Of a stretch of 64,000 nucleotides of DNA, positions 39,665 through 47,790 are shown in pieces. The notes below the pieces were generated by a model. The model was not told where the DNA came from and did not search any database. It saw only the letters and a program-made list of their open reading frames with translations. The translations under genes were made by a program, and so were the position numbers. Origin of the DNA: Candidatus Moranbacteria bacterium RIFCSPHIGHO2_01_FULL_55_24. GTDB taxonomy: Bacteria; Patescibacteria; Paceibacteria; Moranbacterales; UBA1568. The stretch covers positions 48,534-112,533 of the forward strand of contig MFRW01000004.1 in the NCBI GenBank assembly GCA_001786575.1. Direction: 5' to 3'. The stretch's first letter is position 1; every line of letters starts with the position of its first letter.

Positions 39665-41962
39665 ATGGATATGGATACACGGACCTATAGGATCAGGGGA
39701 ATGCACTGCGCTTCCTGCGCGAGCATCATCGAGAAATCCTTTAAAAAGCTCGCAGGAGTCGAGTCCGCAGAGGTGAACTATGGGACGGAAACGGCGAAAG
39801 TGACCTTCGATAAGACGAAGACGGATCCGCACCATCTGTCGGAGCAGATCAAGCCGCTCGGCTATTCCCTCTCGCTGCCTTCCGCTGAAGAGATGAACAT
39901 GTCTTCCGATGAGCATGCGGCGCATCTCGGTATCAGCCAGTCCAAGGAAGAAAAACTTGCAGAGATTTCCGATCTCCGCGGGAAAGTGCTTTCGGCTCTT
40001 CCGCTCGCCGCGGGGAGCGCGTTCGTCATGCTCTGGGATACTCTGGCGGCATTCGATGTCCTGCCTGCGCCATCGCACACGCTCAAAGAATTTTTCCATC
40101 ACCTGCTTCCGCTTTTCGCGACGTATGTGCTCTTTGTCGTCGGCAAGCCGTACCTCCTCGGCTTCTACCGCTTTCTCCGCTATGGCCAGGCCAATATGGA
40201 TACGCTCATCGGTATCGGTACTTCGGTAGCGTATGTATATAGCTTCATCTTGGCAGCTTTCGAAGGGCCTCTCGCGCCCTATCTGAATGTCGAGGCGACT
40301 TACTACGATGTGACGATCATCGTCATTACCTTCATCGCTCTGGGGAAATACTTGGAAGCGCGGGCGAAACTTCGGACTGGGGACGCTATCGAGAAACTCC
40401 TGAATCTCCAGGCAAAAACAGCGCTCGTGATCCGTGATGGCAAAGAGGAGGAAATACCTCTGGAACAGGTGAAGCCCGGAGATACCGTCTTGGTGAAGCC
40501 CGGCGCGAAGATTCCGGTCGACGGAAGCGTGCTCGAAGGCTCTTCTTTTGTCGATGAATCCATGGTGACCGGAGAGCCGATGCCGGCTGCGAAGGAAGAG
40601 GGCGATACGGTCGTCGCCGGTACGCTCAATACGACCGGCAGCTTCACCTTCCGAGCTACGAAAGTCGGAGCCGAGACGCTCCTGGCGCAAATCGTGAAAA
40701 TGGTGCGCGAAGCCCAGGGAAGCCGAGCACCCATCCAGGCTCTGGCGGACAAGATCTCGGCGGTTTTTGTTCCGGTAGTGCTCGTTCTGGCGTTCGCGGC
40801 TCTCGGGCTCTGGCTTCTTTTCGGAATACCCGCACTCGGCTTTTCGCAGGCCCTCTCGCTCGCGCTCACTTCTTTCGTGGGGATCCTCGTGATCGCCTGT
40901 CCGTGCGCTTTGGGGCTCGCCACGCCGACAGCTATCATCGTCGGAGTCGGTAAGGGGGCACGGGAGGGTATCCTCATCAAGGATGCGGCGACCTTGGAGA
41001 AACTCCATAAGGCGGATACGGTGGTCGTCGATAAGACGGGGACGATTACTCGGGGGAAGCCCGAGCTCCTCGCCATCCAAAATTACTCGGATCAGGACGA
41101 GGCGGAACTTCTCTCTCTCCTGGCATCGCTCGAGAAAGCATCGGAGCATCCTGTGGCTCATGCCATTCTGCAGTCTGCAGAGAAACAGAAAAGAGAACTT
41201 CTCCAGGTAAAGAACTTTCAGAGTATCAAGGGGAAGGGAGTCGAAGGGGAAATCGCGGACCAGAAGTATTTTGCCGGCAACCTGAAGCTGATCGAAGAGC
41301 TTGGCCTCGCATTCGATAAGGAAAGAATCATTCTTGAGACGAAAGCAGGCAAAACCCCGATATTCCTTGCGACCGAAGACCGAGTCTTGGCAAGCTTCTT
41401 GGTCGCTGATGCGCTCAAGGAAGGCGCTCGGGAGGCGATCGAAGCCCTGCATCGCCTGGGGATCCGAGTCATCATGCTTTCGGGAGATGATCAGAATACC
41501 GCGGAAGCAATCGCGAAAGAAGTCGGGATAGATGAAGTGGTTGCCGAAGTGCTCCCCGAAGACAAGCTCAAGAAGATCGAGGCGCTCCAGAAAGAAGGCA
41601 GGATCGTCGCGATGGCGGGGGACGGCGTGAACGATGCGCCTGCTTTAGCGAAGGCGGATGTCGGCATCGCCATGGGGACCGGTACCGATGTCGCCATCGA
41701 GACGGCCGGCATCACGCTCCTCCACGGCGATATCTCCAAGCTCGTCAAAGCTATCCGGCTCTCAAAAATGACAATGACCGGCATCCGGCAGAATCTTTTC
41801 TGGGCCTTCGTATACAATATCGTGGGCATCCCGCTGGCTGCAGGCCTCTTCTATCCGCTTTTCGGCTGGCTTCTCTCGCCGGTATTCGCGGGCCTTGCTA
41901 TGGCCTTCTCGAGCTTCTCGGTCGTCGGGAACTCGCTTCGCTTAAAGACGAAAAAGCTGTAA
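39665..41962 (+). CDS. copA: Copper-exporting P1B-type ATPase
   Basis: A 765-aa integral membrane ATPase that exports Cu(I). One N-terminal HMA domain with GMHCASCA (Cys15, Cys18), paired helices, TGEPMPA actuator loop, transmembrane Cys-Pro-Cys at 412-414 (VIACPCALGLATPTA), phosphorylation Asp456 in DKTGT, SEHPVAHAI nucleotide-binding loop, GDGVNDAPAL hinge. All catalytic residues are present. Part of the csoR-controlled operon, so likely induced by copper. Confidence 0.96.
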   Translation: MDMDTRTYRIRGMHCASCASIIEKSFKKLAGVESAEVNYGTETAKVTFDKTKTDPHHLSEQIKPLGYSLSLPSAEEMNMSSDEHAAHLGISQSKEEKLAEISDLRGKVLSALPLAAGSAFVMLWDTLAAFDVLPAPSHTLKEFFHHLLPLFATYVLFVVGKPYLLGFYRFLRYGQANMDTLIGIGTSVAYVYSFILAAFEGPLAPYLNVEATYYDVTIIVITFIALGKYLEARAKLRTGDAIEKLLNLQAKTALVIRDGKEEEIPLEQVKPGDTVLVKPGAKIPVDGSVLEGSSFVDESMVTGEPMPAAKEEGDTVVAGTLNTTGSFTFRATKVGAETLLAQIVKMVREAQGSRAPIQALADKISAVFVPVVLVLAFAALGLWLLFGIPALGFSQALSLALTSFVGILVIACPCALGLATPTAIIVGVGKGAREGILIKDAATLEKLHKADTVVVDKTGTITRGKPELLAIQNYSDQDEAELLSLLASLEKASEHPVAHAILQSAEKQKRELLQVKNFQSIKGKGVEGEIADQKYFAGNLKLIEELGLAFDKERIILETKAGKTPIFLATEDRVLASFLVADALKEGAREAIEALHRLGIRVIMLSGDDQNTAEAIAKEVGIDEVVAEVLPEDKLKKIEALQKEGRIVAMAGDGVNDAPALAKADVGIAMGTGTDVAIETAGITLLHGDISKLVKAIRLSKMTMTGIRQNLFWAFVYNIVGIPLAAGLFYPLFGWLLSPVFAGLAMAFSSFSVVGNSLRLKTKKL

Positions 41963-41966
41963 CCTT

Positions 41967-42986
41967 ATGCAGACCTACACTTTCCATGTGCACGGTATGC
42001 ACTGTAACTCCTGCGTCGTTCTGACCGAGAGCGAACTCAAAGAACTGCCAGGAGTAGCGTATGCCAAGACTTCTCTCAAGGATCAAACCGTAAGGGTTAC
42101 GGGAACATTCGAGGGAAAGACAGAAGCCGAGCTCGCGGAAGAATTTACCGCCGCTCTCCGGCCGCATGGCTATACGCTTTCGCTTGAAAAAGAGGAGAAG
42201 AGCATTGCGTGGATCGACTTCCGCTACGCGCTGCCTCTGGCGCTGCTCCTTATGGGTATTTTCGTGCTGCTCCAGAGGCTGGGAGTAGTGAATCTGGTCA
42301 CGACAGCCGATGTGAATTACGGGACAGCCTTCGTCATAGGACTCATCGCTTCAGTTTCTACCTGTATGGCAGTCGTCGGCGGGTTGGTGCTCTCGGTTTC
42401 GGCAAACTTCGCCAAGGAAGGGGAAAAGACGCGTCCGCAGATGCTCTTCCATAGCGGACGTCTCGTCGCTTTCTTTTTTCTCGGCGGGGCTATCGGGAGT
42501 CTCGGCGCGGTTTTCCAGCTGGGTACCGGCGGCACTTTCATTCTCGGATTTCTCGTGAGCATCGTGCTGCTTATTCTCGGTATCAATCTCCTTGATGTTT
42601 TCCCCGGGTTGAAGCGCTGGCAGTTGGCGCTTCCGGCTTCTCTGGGAATCCGGATGCACGGCTTGAAGAATTTCAATCATCGTTTCACTCCTTTTCTCCT
42701 CGGCGTCGCGACTTTCTTCCTTCCCTGCGGGTTTACCCAGTCCATGCAGCTTTACACGCTGACCACAGGGAGCTTCTGGGCAGGCGCGACGCTCATGACG
42801 GCATTCGCTCTCGGAACGCTGCCGGTTCTCGCTCTTTTGAGCTTCAGTTCGCTCGCCATCCACGAGAAAGCCCAGTCGGGGATCTTCTTCAAGACGGCGG
42901 GACTGGTGGTCATCATGTTCGGACTGTTCAATCTCATCAATAGCCTGGTGGTGATAGGAGTGATCCGTCCGGTATTCAATTTCTAA
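41967..42986 (+). CDS. HMA domain fused to TauE/SafE-like membrane protein
   Basis: A 339-aa protein. Residues 1-68 form an HMA-type copper chaperone domain (MHCNSC, Cys13 and Cys16). The rest is a polytopic region of about six to eight helices of the sulfite exporter TauE/SafE or CcdA-like type, with a conserved SVSTCMAVVGGLVLSVS and FFLPCGFTQSMQLYTL (each with a Cys in a helix). The two helix Cys recall redox transfer as in CcdA/DsbD, so it may pass electrons or copper. Starts 4 nt after copA. Confidence 0.85.
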   Translation: MQTYTFHVHGMHCNSCVVLTESELKELPGVAYAKTSLKDQTVRVTGTFEGKTEAELAEEFTAALRPHGYTLSLEKEEKSIAWIDFRYALPLALLLMGIFVLLQRLGVVNLVTTADVNYGTAFVIGLIASVSTCMAVVGGLVLSVSANFAKEGEKTRPQMLFHSGRLVAFFFLGGAIGSLGAVFQLGTGGTFILGFLVSIVLLILGINLLDVFPGLKRWQLALPASLGIRMHGLKNFNHRFTPFLLGVATFFLPCGFTQSMQLYTLTTGSFWAGATLMTAFALGTLPVLALLSFSSLAIHEKAQSGIFFKTAGLVVIMFGLFNLINSLVVIGVIRPVFNF

Positions 42987-43000
42987 AAGAGAAAAGGGGT

Positions 43001-43399
43001 ATGAAAATAATCATAGGATTCATCATAAGCGTCGCGCTGGTTATCGGCGGCTTTTGGTATCTCTCGTCTCGCACGTCCGCTCCGGCAGTACTGACTGAAG
43101 AGAATGTTCCGAACGTGAGCATAGTAGATGGCAAGCAGATCATCCGGCTTACCGCCAAGGGTGGCTACTTTCCCCTCAAGAGCACGGCCAAGGCGGGCAT
43201 CCCTACGGTTCTCCAGGTAAGCACGAACGGCACTTTCGACTGTTCCTCGTCGCTTCGGATTCCCGAAAAGAACATCACGAAGAATCTTCCGCCCACCGGC
43301 GTGACGGAAGTAGATCTCGGGGTTCCGGAAGCCGGACTCTTCCAAGGGACCTGCAGCATGGGGATGTATCCCTTCGAGATAGATTTTCAAGGTTCATAG
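43001..43399 (+). CDS. Small exported cupredoxin-like protein
   Basis: A 132-aa protein with an N-terminal anchor (3-21) and a compact beta domain resembling cupredoxin_1. Cys81 (TFDCSSSL) and Cys118-Ser-Met120-Gly-Met122 (GTCSMGMYPF) are candidate copper ligands; the classical His-Cys-His-Met order is not present, so it is likely a copper carrier rather than a blue electron-transfer protein. Next gene starts 7 nt later. Confidence 0.78.
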   Translation: MKIIIGFIISVALVIGGFWYLSSRTSAPAVLTEENVPNVSIVDGKQIIRLTAKGGYFPLKSTAKAGIPTVLQVSTNGTFDCSSSLRIPEKNITKNLPPTGVTEVDLGVPEAGLFQGTCSMGMYPFEIDFQGS

Positions 43400-43406
43400 T
43401 CCGCAT

Positions 43407-43940
43407 ATGTGGCGCTGGATCGTTTTCGGATTGATATTCCTTGGAGCACTCGAGCTTGTCGCTTGGCAGGCTTGGCAGTTTTCGCAAGCTCCACCCAGCG
43501 AGGAACGATCTTCGGAAGAAACCGCCGCAGAGCTTCCTCGAGAGAGCACACTGGCTGATTCTTCCCGAGAGCCGGAGCCGGAAGAGCGCCAAGAACCCGA
43601 AGAGACCCCACAAGAAGCCTCGCCGATGAGTTATCCCATTATCACGCTGGAGGAAAAGAACGGCAGGACGGAACGTACCATACATATGGGAGTGCGGCAG
43701 TGGGCCTGGGAGCCATCGACCATCCGCGCGAAGCAGGGGGAACTGGTGCGGCTCGTGATCCACAATGCCGATGTCAGGCACCCGCTTGTCATCCCCGACC
43801 TGGGGTTAGAGGCCGATGTCCCTCCCGAAGGGGCAGTCGTAGAGTTCGTAGCGAGCCGGAAAGGAACGTTCGATTTCCTCTGCGGCGCGTACTGCGGAGT
43901 AGGGCACGCGGAAATGCAGGGGCATCTGATCGTCGATTAG
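43407..43940 (+). CDS. Membrane-anchored CuA domain protein (COX2-like, no oxidase partner)
   Basis: A 177-aa protein with an N-terminal helix (4-22), a Glu/Pro-rich linker (30-72) and a cupredoxin domain with the CuA set: His125 (VRHPLVI), Cys159-x3-Cys163-x3-His167-x2-Met170 (FLCGAYCGVGHAEM). This matches the binuclear copper site of cytochrome oxidase subunit II. No subunit I or III gene is in the window. The linker lacks the paired helices of true subunit II. It could be a copper chaperone, an electron carrier, or a relic. Completes the copper operon. Confidence 0.88.
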   Translation: MWRWIVFGLIFLGALELVAWQAWQFSQAPPSEERSSEETAAELPRESTLADSSREPEPEERQEPEETPQEASPMSYPIITLEEKNGRTERTIHMGVRQWAWEPSTIRAKQGELVRLVIHNADVRHPLVIPDLGLEADVPPEGAVVEFVASRKGTFDFLCGAYCGVGHAEMQGHLIVD

Positions 43941-43955
43941 GGGAGGAAAGCATGA

Positions 43956-43981
43956 AAAAACACCCTCGCGAGGGTGTTTTT
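43956..43981. terminator. Bidirectional intrinsic terminator
   Basis: CACCCTCG / CGAGGGTG palindrome with A-run before and T-run after, between convergent genes. Confidence 0.86.
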
Positions 43982-43999
43982 AGTTTCTTCCCGGAAGAA

Positions 44000-44164
44000 C
44001 TACTTCTTCCCGAGGATCTTGAACATCTTGGTGCCGCACACGCCGCACGTACCCTTCTTGGCCAGGCGCCCGTTCTTCATCTCCACCTCTTCGGGTTCCT
44101 GCATCTCTCTCTTCTCCTTGCACTTTACGCAGTATGCGATTTCTGCGACTTGCGGCTCATTCAT
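44000..44164 (-). CDS. DUF5679 zinc-ribbon protein
   Basis: A 54-aa product: MNEPQVAEIAYCVKCKEKRE, then a charged loop and KKGTCGVCGTKMFKILGKK. Two Cys-x2-Cys pairs (CVKC, CGVC) make a zinc ribbon, as in DUF5679. The domain occurs in many CPR and archaeal proteins and probably binds nucleic acid. Read on the minus strand opposite the copper unit. Confidence 0.85.
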   Translation of the reverse strand: MNEPQVAEIAYCVKCKEKREMQEPEEVEMKNGRLAKKGTCGVCGTKMFKILGKK

Positions 44165-44317
44165 ACTTTTGAGCTAATAATTACGCGCCCTTATTATACA
44201 TCATAATAGGGGTTTTTGGTCTATCCAGGCATTTTCGCTTGCGAGAGGCCACATTGGCAAATTAAGAGGCTTTTTCCGGTCATGTATACTAGAGAGGTAA
44301 TCCTTGTAAGGAAAAGT

Positions 44318-44755
44318 ATGGGAAATATGGAAAAGCCGGTCCTCCTCTATGTGCTTATCGGTCTCGCTTTAGGCTCGATCGCGACCAGTCTCGTGTTCCT
44401 CAATGCGCCACAGGCCCAGGAAAACGTGGGAGAGATAGAGCGCCAGGCCAAGCTCGAAGCCGAGCATGACATGGGAGCCATGACGATGGATGACATGACG
44501 GAAATTCTGAAGGGCAAGACGGGCGATGCCTATGACAAAGCTTTCATCGAGATGATGATTGCGCATCACGAAGGCGCGGTGGAGATGGCGGAACTTACTG
44601 CGAGCCGCTCTGTGCACGACGAGATCAAGCAGTTGAGCCAAGCGATCATCGCGGCCCAGACCAAGGAAATAGCCGAGATGAAAGCCTGGTACCAGGCTTG
44701 GGGCTACGGAGAGAACGGGGCTCCGATCGAGGATGGTATGATGATGGGCCACTAG
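44318..44755 (+). CDS. DUF305 protein, single repeat, membrane anchored
   Basis: A 145-aa protein. Signal-anchor helix (8-26), then one DUF305 unit with FIEMMIAHHEGAVEMAELT (His pair in MIAHH) and a Met-rich end (EDGMMMGH), like the two-repeat protein at 38.6 kb but here of the GC-rich type. Likely binds metal outside the membrane. ATG 44318 has AAGGAAA upstream; TATACT at 44285-44290 is a candidate -10. It lies just outside the csoR operon and may extend the copper response. Confidence 0.85.
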   Translation: MGNMEKPVLLYVLIGLALGSIATSLVFLNAPQAQENVGEIERQAKLEAEHDMGAMTMDDMTEILKGKTGDAYDKAFIEMMIAHHEGAVEMAELTASRSVHDEIKQLSQAIIAAQTKEIAEMKAWYQAWGYGENGAPIEDGMMMGH

Positions 44756-44785
44756 GCAGAATTGGCGGGGGAGTCGCTAGAGGAC

Positions 44786-44817
44786 TTGACAAAAGAGCCT
44801 TTTTCTGGGAGTATAGC
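44786..44817 (+). promoter_or_regulatory. Possible promoter of the PEP-CTERM gene
   Basis: Perfect TTGACA (44786-44791) and TATAGC (44812-44817), but 20-nt spacing; a small palindrome GACCTTAAAAGGTC (44820-44833) follows. Confidence 0.4.
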
Positions 44818-44866
44818 AAGACCTTAAAAGGTCTGTGTTGGTTCTTTGCAAATAGGGAGAAAGAGC

Positions 44867-45745
44867 ATGAAGTCCAGTTTCAAAGCGATCGGATTGTCGA
44901 TTGCTGCACTTTTGGGGGCCTCTGCCCTGGCCGCACCGGCCTTTGCAGCGCCTACCATCGATGTGGCGCCTTGGCTGGCGCCGAACGTTTACGGCTCGCC
45001 GTCATGGGAGCAGTGGCGCGACAATGCACTTGAAGCGGCATTCCAGGGTGATTTCGAGCATGGGACGCCGGGCACTCCGTTCTTCGCCCAAGCCAATGCG
45101 AACATCACCCCGGGAGATATTACCGTTTCCGGATTCGCGTCCCGCAAAGGCAAGGCTGATCCGGGCACGGAGTTCGGAGCGGCCTATGCGAACGAACTCG
45201 GTACGCGCGGCCATTTCGGCTTGCGGATCGATGGGATGGGGGACCAATTCTCCATTTCGCAGCTCGGTTTCGGAGCGAATTCCGACGACCCCACCCAGAC
45301 GCTTGCTTTCTACTATCTCCCGGGCTCCTACAATTACAATGATCGCTACAAGGGCGTTCTGAAAGGGAGTGACGGGATTCTCTGGACCGCGGACGATACC
45401 TTCATCACTGGAGGGGCGAACAACCAGTTCGTCGACGGCCTCATCGGCGTTGGTTCCGGGAACGCGTATGCCGCCTATTGTGTGGGATGCACCATTCCGC
45501 AGCAGCAAGCGGCTCTCGACGATGTCACCTCATGGGAAGATTTCCCGACCAAGTTCTGGGGTGAATATTATCTGTTCGACTCCGTGAACGACAAGGCCCT
45601 CGCCACCGGCCGTGCTGACTTCTTCATCAGCAGTCCGACGGCGGCGATTCCAGAGCCGGCCAGCTGGGCGATGATGCTTAGCGGCTTCATGGTTCTGGGC
45701 GCATCCGTGCGTCGGAACAAGAGACTTGCTTCAGTCGTTGCCTAG
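44867..45745 (+). CDS. PEPxxWA-CTERM sorted surface protein
   Basis: A 292-aa exported protein. Signal peptide (MKSSFKAIGL, hydrophobic core, cleavage near APAFA-AP), a beta-rich middle with few motifs, and a C-terminal PEP-CTERM signal: PEPASWAMMLSGF at about 262-274, a short hydrophobic helix and an Arg/Lys tail (RRNKRL). The Trp-Ala variant is typical of alphaproteobacteria such as sphingomonads. Exosortase/EpsH, which processes such signals, is not in the window. A good ribosome site (AGGGAGAAAG) precedes ATG 44867. May be acquired from a host. Confidence 0.85.
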   Translation: MKSSFKAIGLSIAALLGASALAAPAFAAPTIDVAPWLAPNVYGSPSWEQWRDNALEAAFQGDFEHGTPGTPFFAQANANITPGDITVSGFASRKGKADPGTEFGAAYANELGTRGHFGLRIDGMGDQFSISQLGFGANSDDPTQTLAFYYLPGSYNYNDRYKGVLKGSDGILWTADDTFITGGANNQFVDGLIGVGSGNAYAAYCVGCTIPQQQAALDDVTSWEDFPTKFWGEYYLFDSVNDKALATGRADFFISSPTAAIPEPASWAMMLSGFMVLGASVRRNKRLASVVA

Positions 45746-45766
45746 GAATATCCGGGCAGACCATCA

Positions 45767-45811
45767 AACGCCATCCTCAATATTATTTTGAGGATGGCGT
45801 TTTCTTTTTTG
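45767..45811 (+). terminator. Intrinsic terminator
   Basis: AACGCCATCCTCAA / TTGAGGATGGCGTT stem, 7-nt loop, long T-rich tail. Confidence 0.9.
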
Positions 45812-45849
45812 TCCGAATTTCCCTCGTCCCAGTTCACAGACCGGGGAAA

Positions 45850-46494
45850 ATGAAGGATACTGGAAGCATGTTCGGATTCACCCAGTCGGAATCAAGCGCG
45901 CTCAAGCGTCTTTCTACTCCCCAGAAGATCCAGGATTTCCTGGACCAGCTCCCGCTGAACCATGAGAAGCAGGGCGACACGTACATGTCGCCGCGCCGGG
46001 TCTTGCGCGAAGAGAAGGCACACTGCTTCGAAGGCGCGCTTCTCGCCGCCGCCGCACTCTCCCTCCAGGGCCGGTCGGCGCTCATCATGGACCTCACGAG
46101 CGCGCGCGGGGATGATGACCATGTCATTGCGCTTTTCAAGGAGAACGGCTACTGGGGAGCCATCAGCAAGACCAATCACGCCGTGCTCCGGTACCGCGAC
46201 CCCATCTACCGCACGCTCCGAGAGCTCGCCCTTTCCTATTTTCATGAATACTTCCTGAATACGGACGGCAAGAAGACGCTCAAGAGCTATTCCCGTCCGC
46301 TCGACCTCTTGCGCTTCGGGGAGGCGTGGGCGACGGCCGAGGAAGACCTCTGGGATATCGCGCTCGCCCTAGACGACCTGCCGCACTACGCGCTGGTCCC
46401 GGAAGCGAACCGGAGGAAGCTCCGGCCTGCGAGCTGGATCGAGCGCGAGGCGGGGGAGATAGTAGAATGGAAAAAAGGGGATAAACGCACATAA
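45850..46494 (+). CDS. Transglutaminase-like superfamily protein
   Basis: A 214-aa protein. The triad pattern of the transglutaminase-like fold appears as Cys in KAHCFEGALLAAAAL, His in DDDHVIALF and a later Asp in KTNHAVLRYRDP. No signal peptide. Middle motif (SPRRVLREEKAHCFEGA) is characteristic of a family found in CPR and other bacteria and of unknown activity (amidase or cysteine protease). It is 10 nt ahead of the alternative-oxidase-like gene. Confidence 0.75.
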   Translation: MKDTGSMFGFTQSESSALKRLSTPQKIQDFLDQLPLNHEKQGDTYMSPRRVLREEKAHCFEGALLAAAALSLQGRSALIMDLTSARGDDDHVIALFKENGYWGAISKTNHAVLRYRDPIYRTLRELALSYFHEYFLNTDGKKTLKSYSRPLDLLRFGEAWATAEEDLWDIALALDDLPHYALVPEANRRKLRPASWIEREAGEIVEWKKGDKRT

Positions 46495-46504
46495 AGAAAA
46501 CACT

Positions 46505-47206
46505 ATGCCATACGGACGCCACGAAGAATTGGTCGCATCGTTGAATGACGGAGAAACATTTGCCGCATACTCGGCAGTCGGCGCGGTTTTCCAGGTCGGC
46601 TTTGTCCCGAAAGTGATCGGGAAGTCCCTGGTCTTCCTCGGGAACACGTTTTATGGCAAAGAGCCCTCCTATGGGAAGTTCAAAGCGGTCGAAGTGATCG
46701 CCCGCATCCCGTACCAATCCTGGGAACTGGTGAGCTATATGCTCCTCACCATGTTCTACTCGGACGAGAAGAAAGCTATCGAGCTCTCCAAGACAGCGCG
46801 CTTCGGAAGCGCCGCCCAGGACAACGAGACCATGCACGTGGTGGTCTTCAGCCAGCTTGCCAAGAAATACGGCCAGAATAGTTTTTTCTTTCACACGCTC
46901 GTCCCGCTCGGCTTCTCGTTCTTCTACTTCACTTCGTCTTTTCTGCTCTACCTCTTCAGTCCCCGGCGCGCGTTCGAGCTCAACTATATGTTCGAAAGCC
47001 ATGCCTTCCAGCAGTACAGCCGCTTCCTGGAGCTGTATGGAGACGAGCTCCGGCACAAGCCGGTCATGATCGACTTCCTGGATTTCTACGGACGCCATGC
47101 CAAGAGCGAGTATGAACTCTTCCAGTCGATCCGGAATGACGAGATCATCCACCGGAACCGCTCCATGGAGCGGGCGATCGAGTGCACGCGCAAAGCCTCT
47201 TCTTGA
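46505..47206 (+). CDS. Alternative-oxidase-like di-iron protein
   Basis: A 233-aa protein matching the alternative oxidase/PTOX di-iron core: Glu63 (AVEVIARIPY), Glu108-x2-His111 (NETMH), Glu164 (YMFESHAFQQYSRFLE), Glu213-x2-His216 (NDEIIHRN), the same order E, ExxH, E, ExxH as AOX. Helices between 122 and 152 could insert in one membrane leaflet, as in AOX. AOX oxidises quinol and reduces O2 to water without pumping protons. No quinone biosynthesis or other respiratory complex is in the window, so the donor is unknown. Confidence 0.8.
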   Translation: MPYGRHEELVASLNDGETFAAYSAVGAVFQVGFVPKVIGKSLVFLGNTFYGKEPSYGKFKAVEVIARIPYQSWELVSYMLLTMFYSDEKKAIELSKTARFGSAAQDNETMHVVVFSQLAKKYGQNSFFFHTLVPLGFSFFYFTSSFLLYLFSPRRAFELNYMFESHAFQQYSRFLELYGDELRHKPVMIDFLDFYGRHAKSEYELFQSIRNDEIIHRNRSMERAIECTRKASS

Positions 47207-47217
47207 GCGGCTGACCC

Positions 47218-47245
47218 TTGATTTTTCCAGGAATCCTGCTATACT
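47218..47245 (+). promoter_or_regulatory. Promoter of the SET gene with extended -10
   Basis: TTGATT (47218-47223), 16-nt spacer, TGC then TATACT (47240-47245). A terminator-like hairpin follows directly. Confidence 0.65.
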
Positions 47246-47256
47246 CCTTTTTGCCG

Positions 47257-47285
47257 ATTGCCCCTCTAGGCGGGGCAATTTTTTC
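47257..47285 (+). promoter_or_regulatory. Leader hairpin before the SET gene
   Basis: ATTGCCCC, 7-nt loop, GGGGCAAT, then T6, lying 12 nt after the -10 and 19 nt before the ATG. Confidence 0.7.
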
Positions 47286-47303
47286 TTCATCAAACTGCCT
47301 GCT

Positions 47304-47717
47304 ATGCCAGCAAAGCACAAGCCCTACCGCGTTCGCCGTTCGAGTGCAGGTCTCGGCCTCTTCGCCGAAATCCCGTTCAAGAAAGGCCAGACCATCATCG
47401 AATACATCGGCCGCCGCATCTCGACCAAGGAAAACGCCGACAACAAATACATCTTCAACGTGAACTCCAGGATCGACATCGACGGGAGCCCGCGCTGGAA
47501 CACCGCGCGCTACGTGAACCACAGCTGCCGCCCGAACTGCGAAGCCATCAACCGCCGGGGACGCATCTTCATCGTCGCCAAGAGAAACATTAAGCCAGGG
47601 GAAGAACTAACCTACCATTATGGCAAAGACTACTTCAAGAGCGAGTACATCCAAAAGATGGGCTGCCGCTGCGCCAAGTGCCAAGAAGAGCGCCAAGCCG
47701 CACGCAAAAAAAATTAG
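47304..47717 (+). CDS. SET-domain protein methyltransferase
   Basis: A 137-aa protein. Features of the SET fold: GLGLFAEIPFKKGQTIIEYIG, RYVNHSCRPNCEA (the pseudoknot NHS motif), AKRNIKPGEELTYHYG (the second part with catalytic Tyr), and a post-SET Cys cluster (GCRCAKC) that binds zinc. All needed residues for lysine methylation are present. Bacterial SET proteins have varied targets; here lysine-rich tails (for example that of RpoD) are possible substrates but unproven. Confidence 0.92.
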   Translation: MPAKHKPYRVRRSSAGLGLFAEIPFKKGQTIIEYIGRRISTKENADNKYIFNVNSRIDIDGSPRWNTARYVNHSCRPNCEAINRRGRIFIVAKRNIKPGEELTYHYGKDYFKSEYIQKMGCRCAKCQEERQAARKKN

Positions 47718-47790
47718 CCAGAATCCCAATTACAAGCGCCATTACTCTGGCAAGCCCGCGAAGACCAATAACGAGCGGGAGGATTTTCCG

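Noticed and set aside
39536..41452. Long minus-strand open frame opposite copA (about 638 codons)
   Set aside because: It is fully antisense to an intact P-type ATPase and reads as low-quality His/Arg/Asp-rich sequence; codon bias of the real gene keeps that frame open.
47620..47790. 57-residue basic extension of the pseudouridine synthase
   Set aside because: It overlaps the SET gene by 98 nt, while ATG 47791 has a strong ribosome site and begins the S4 domain as in relatives.
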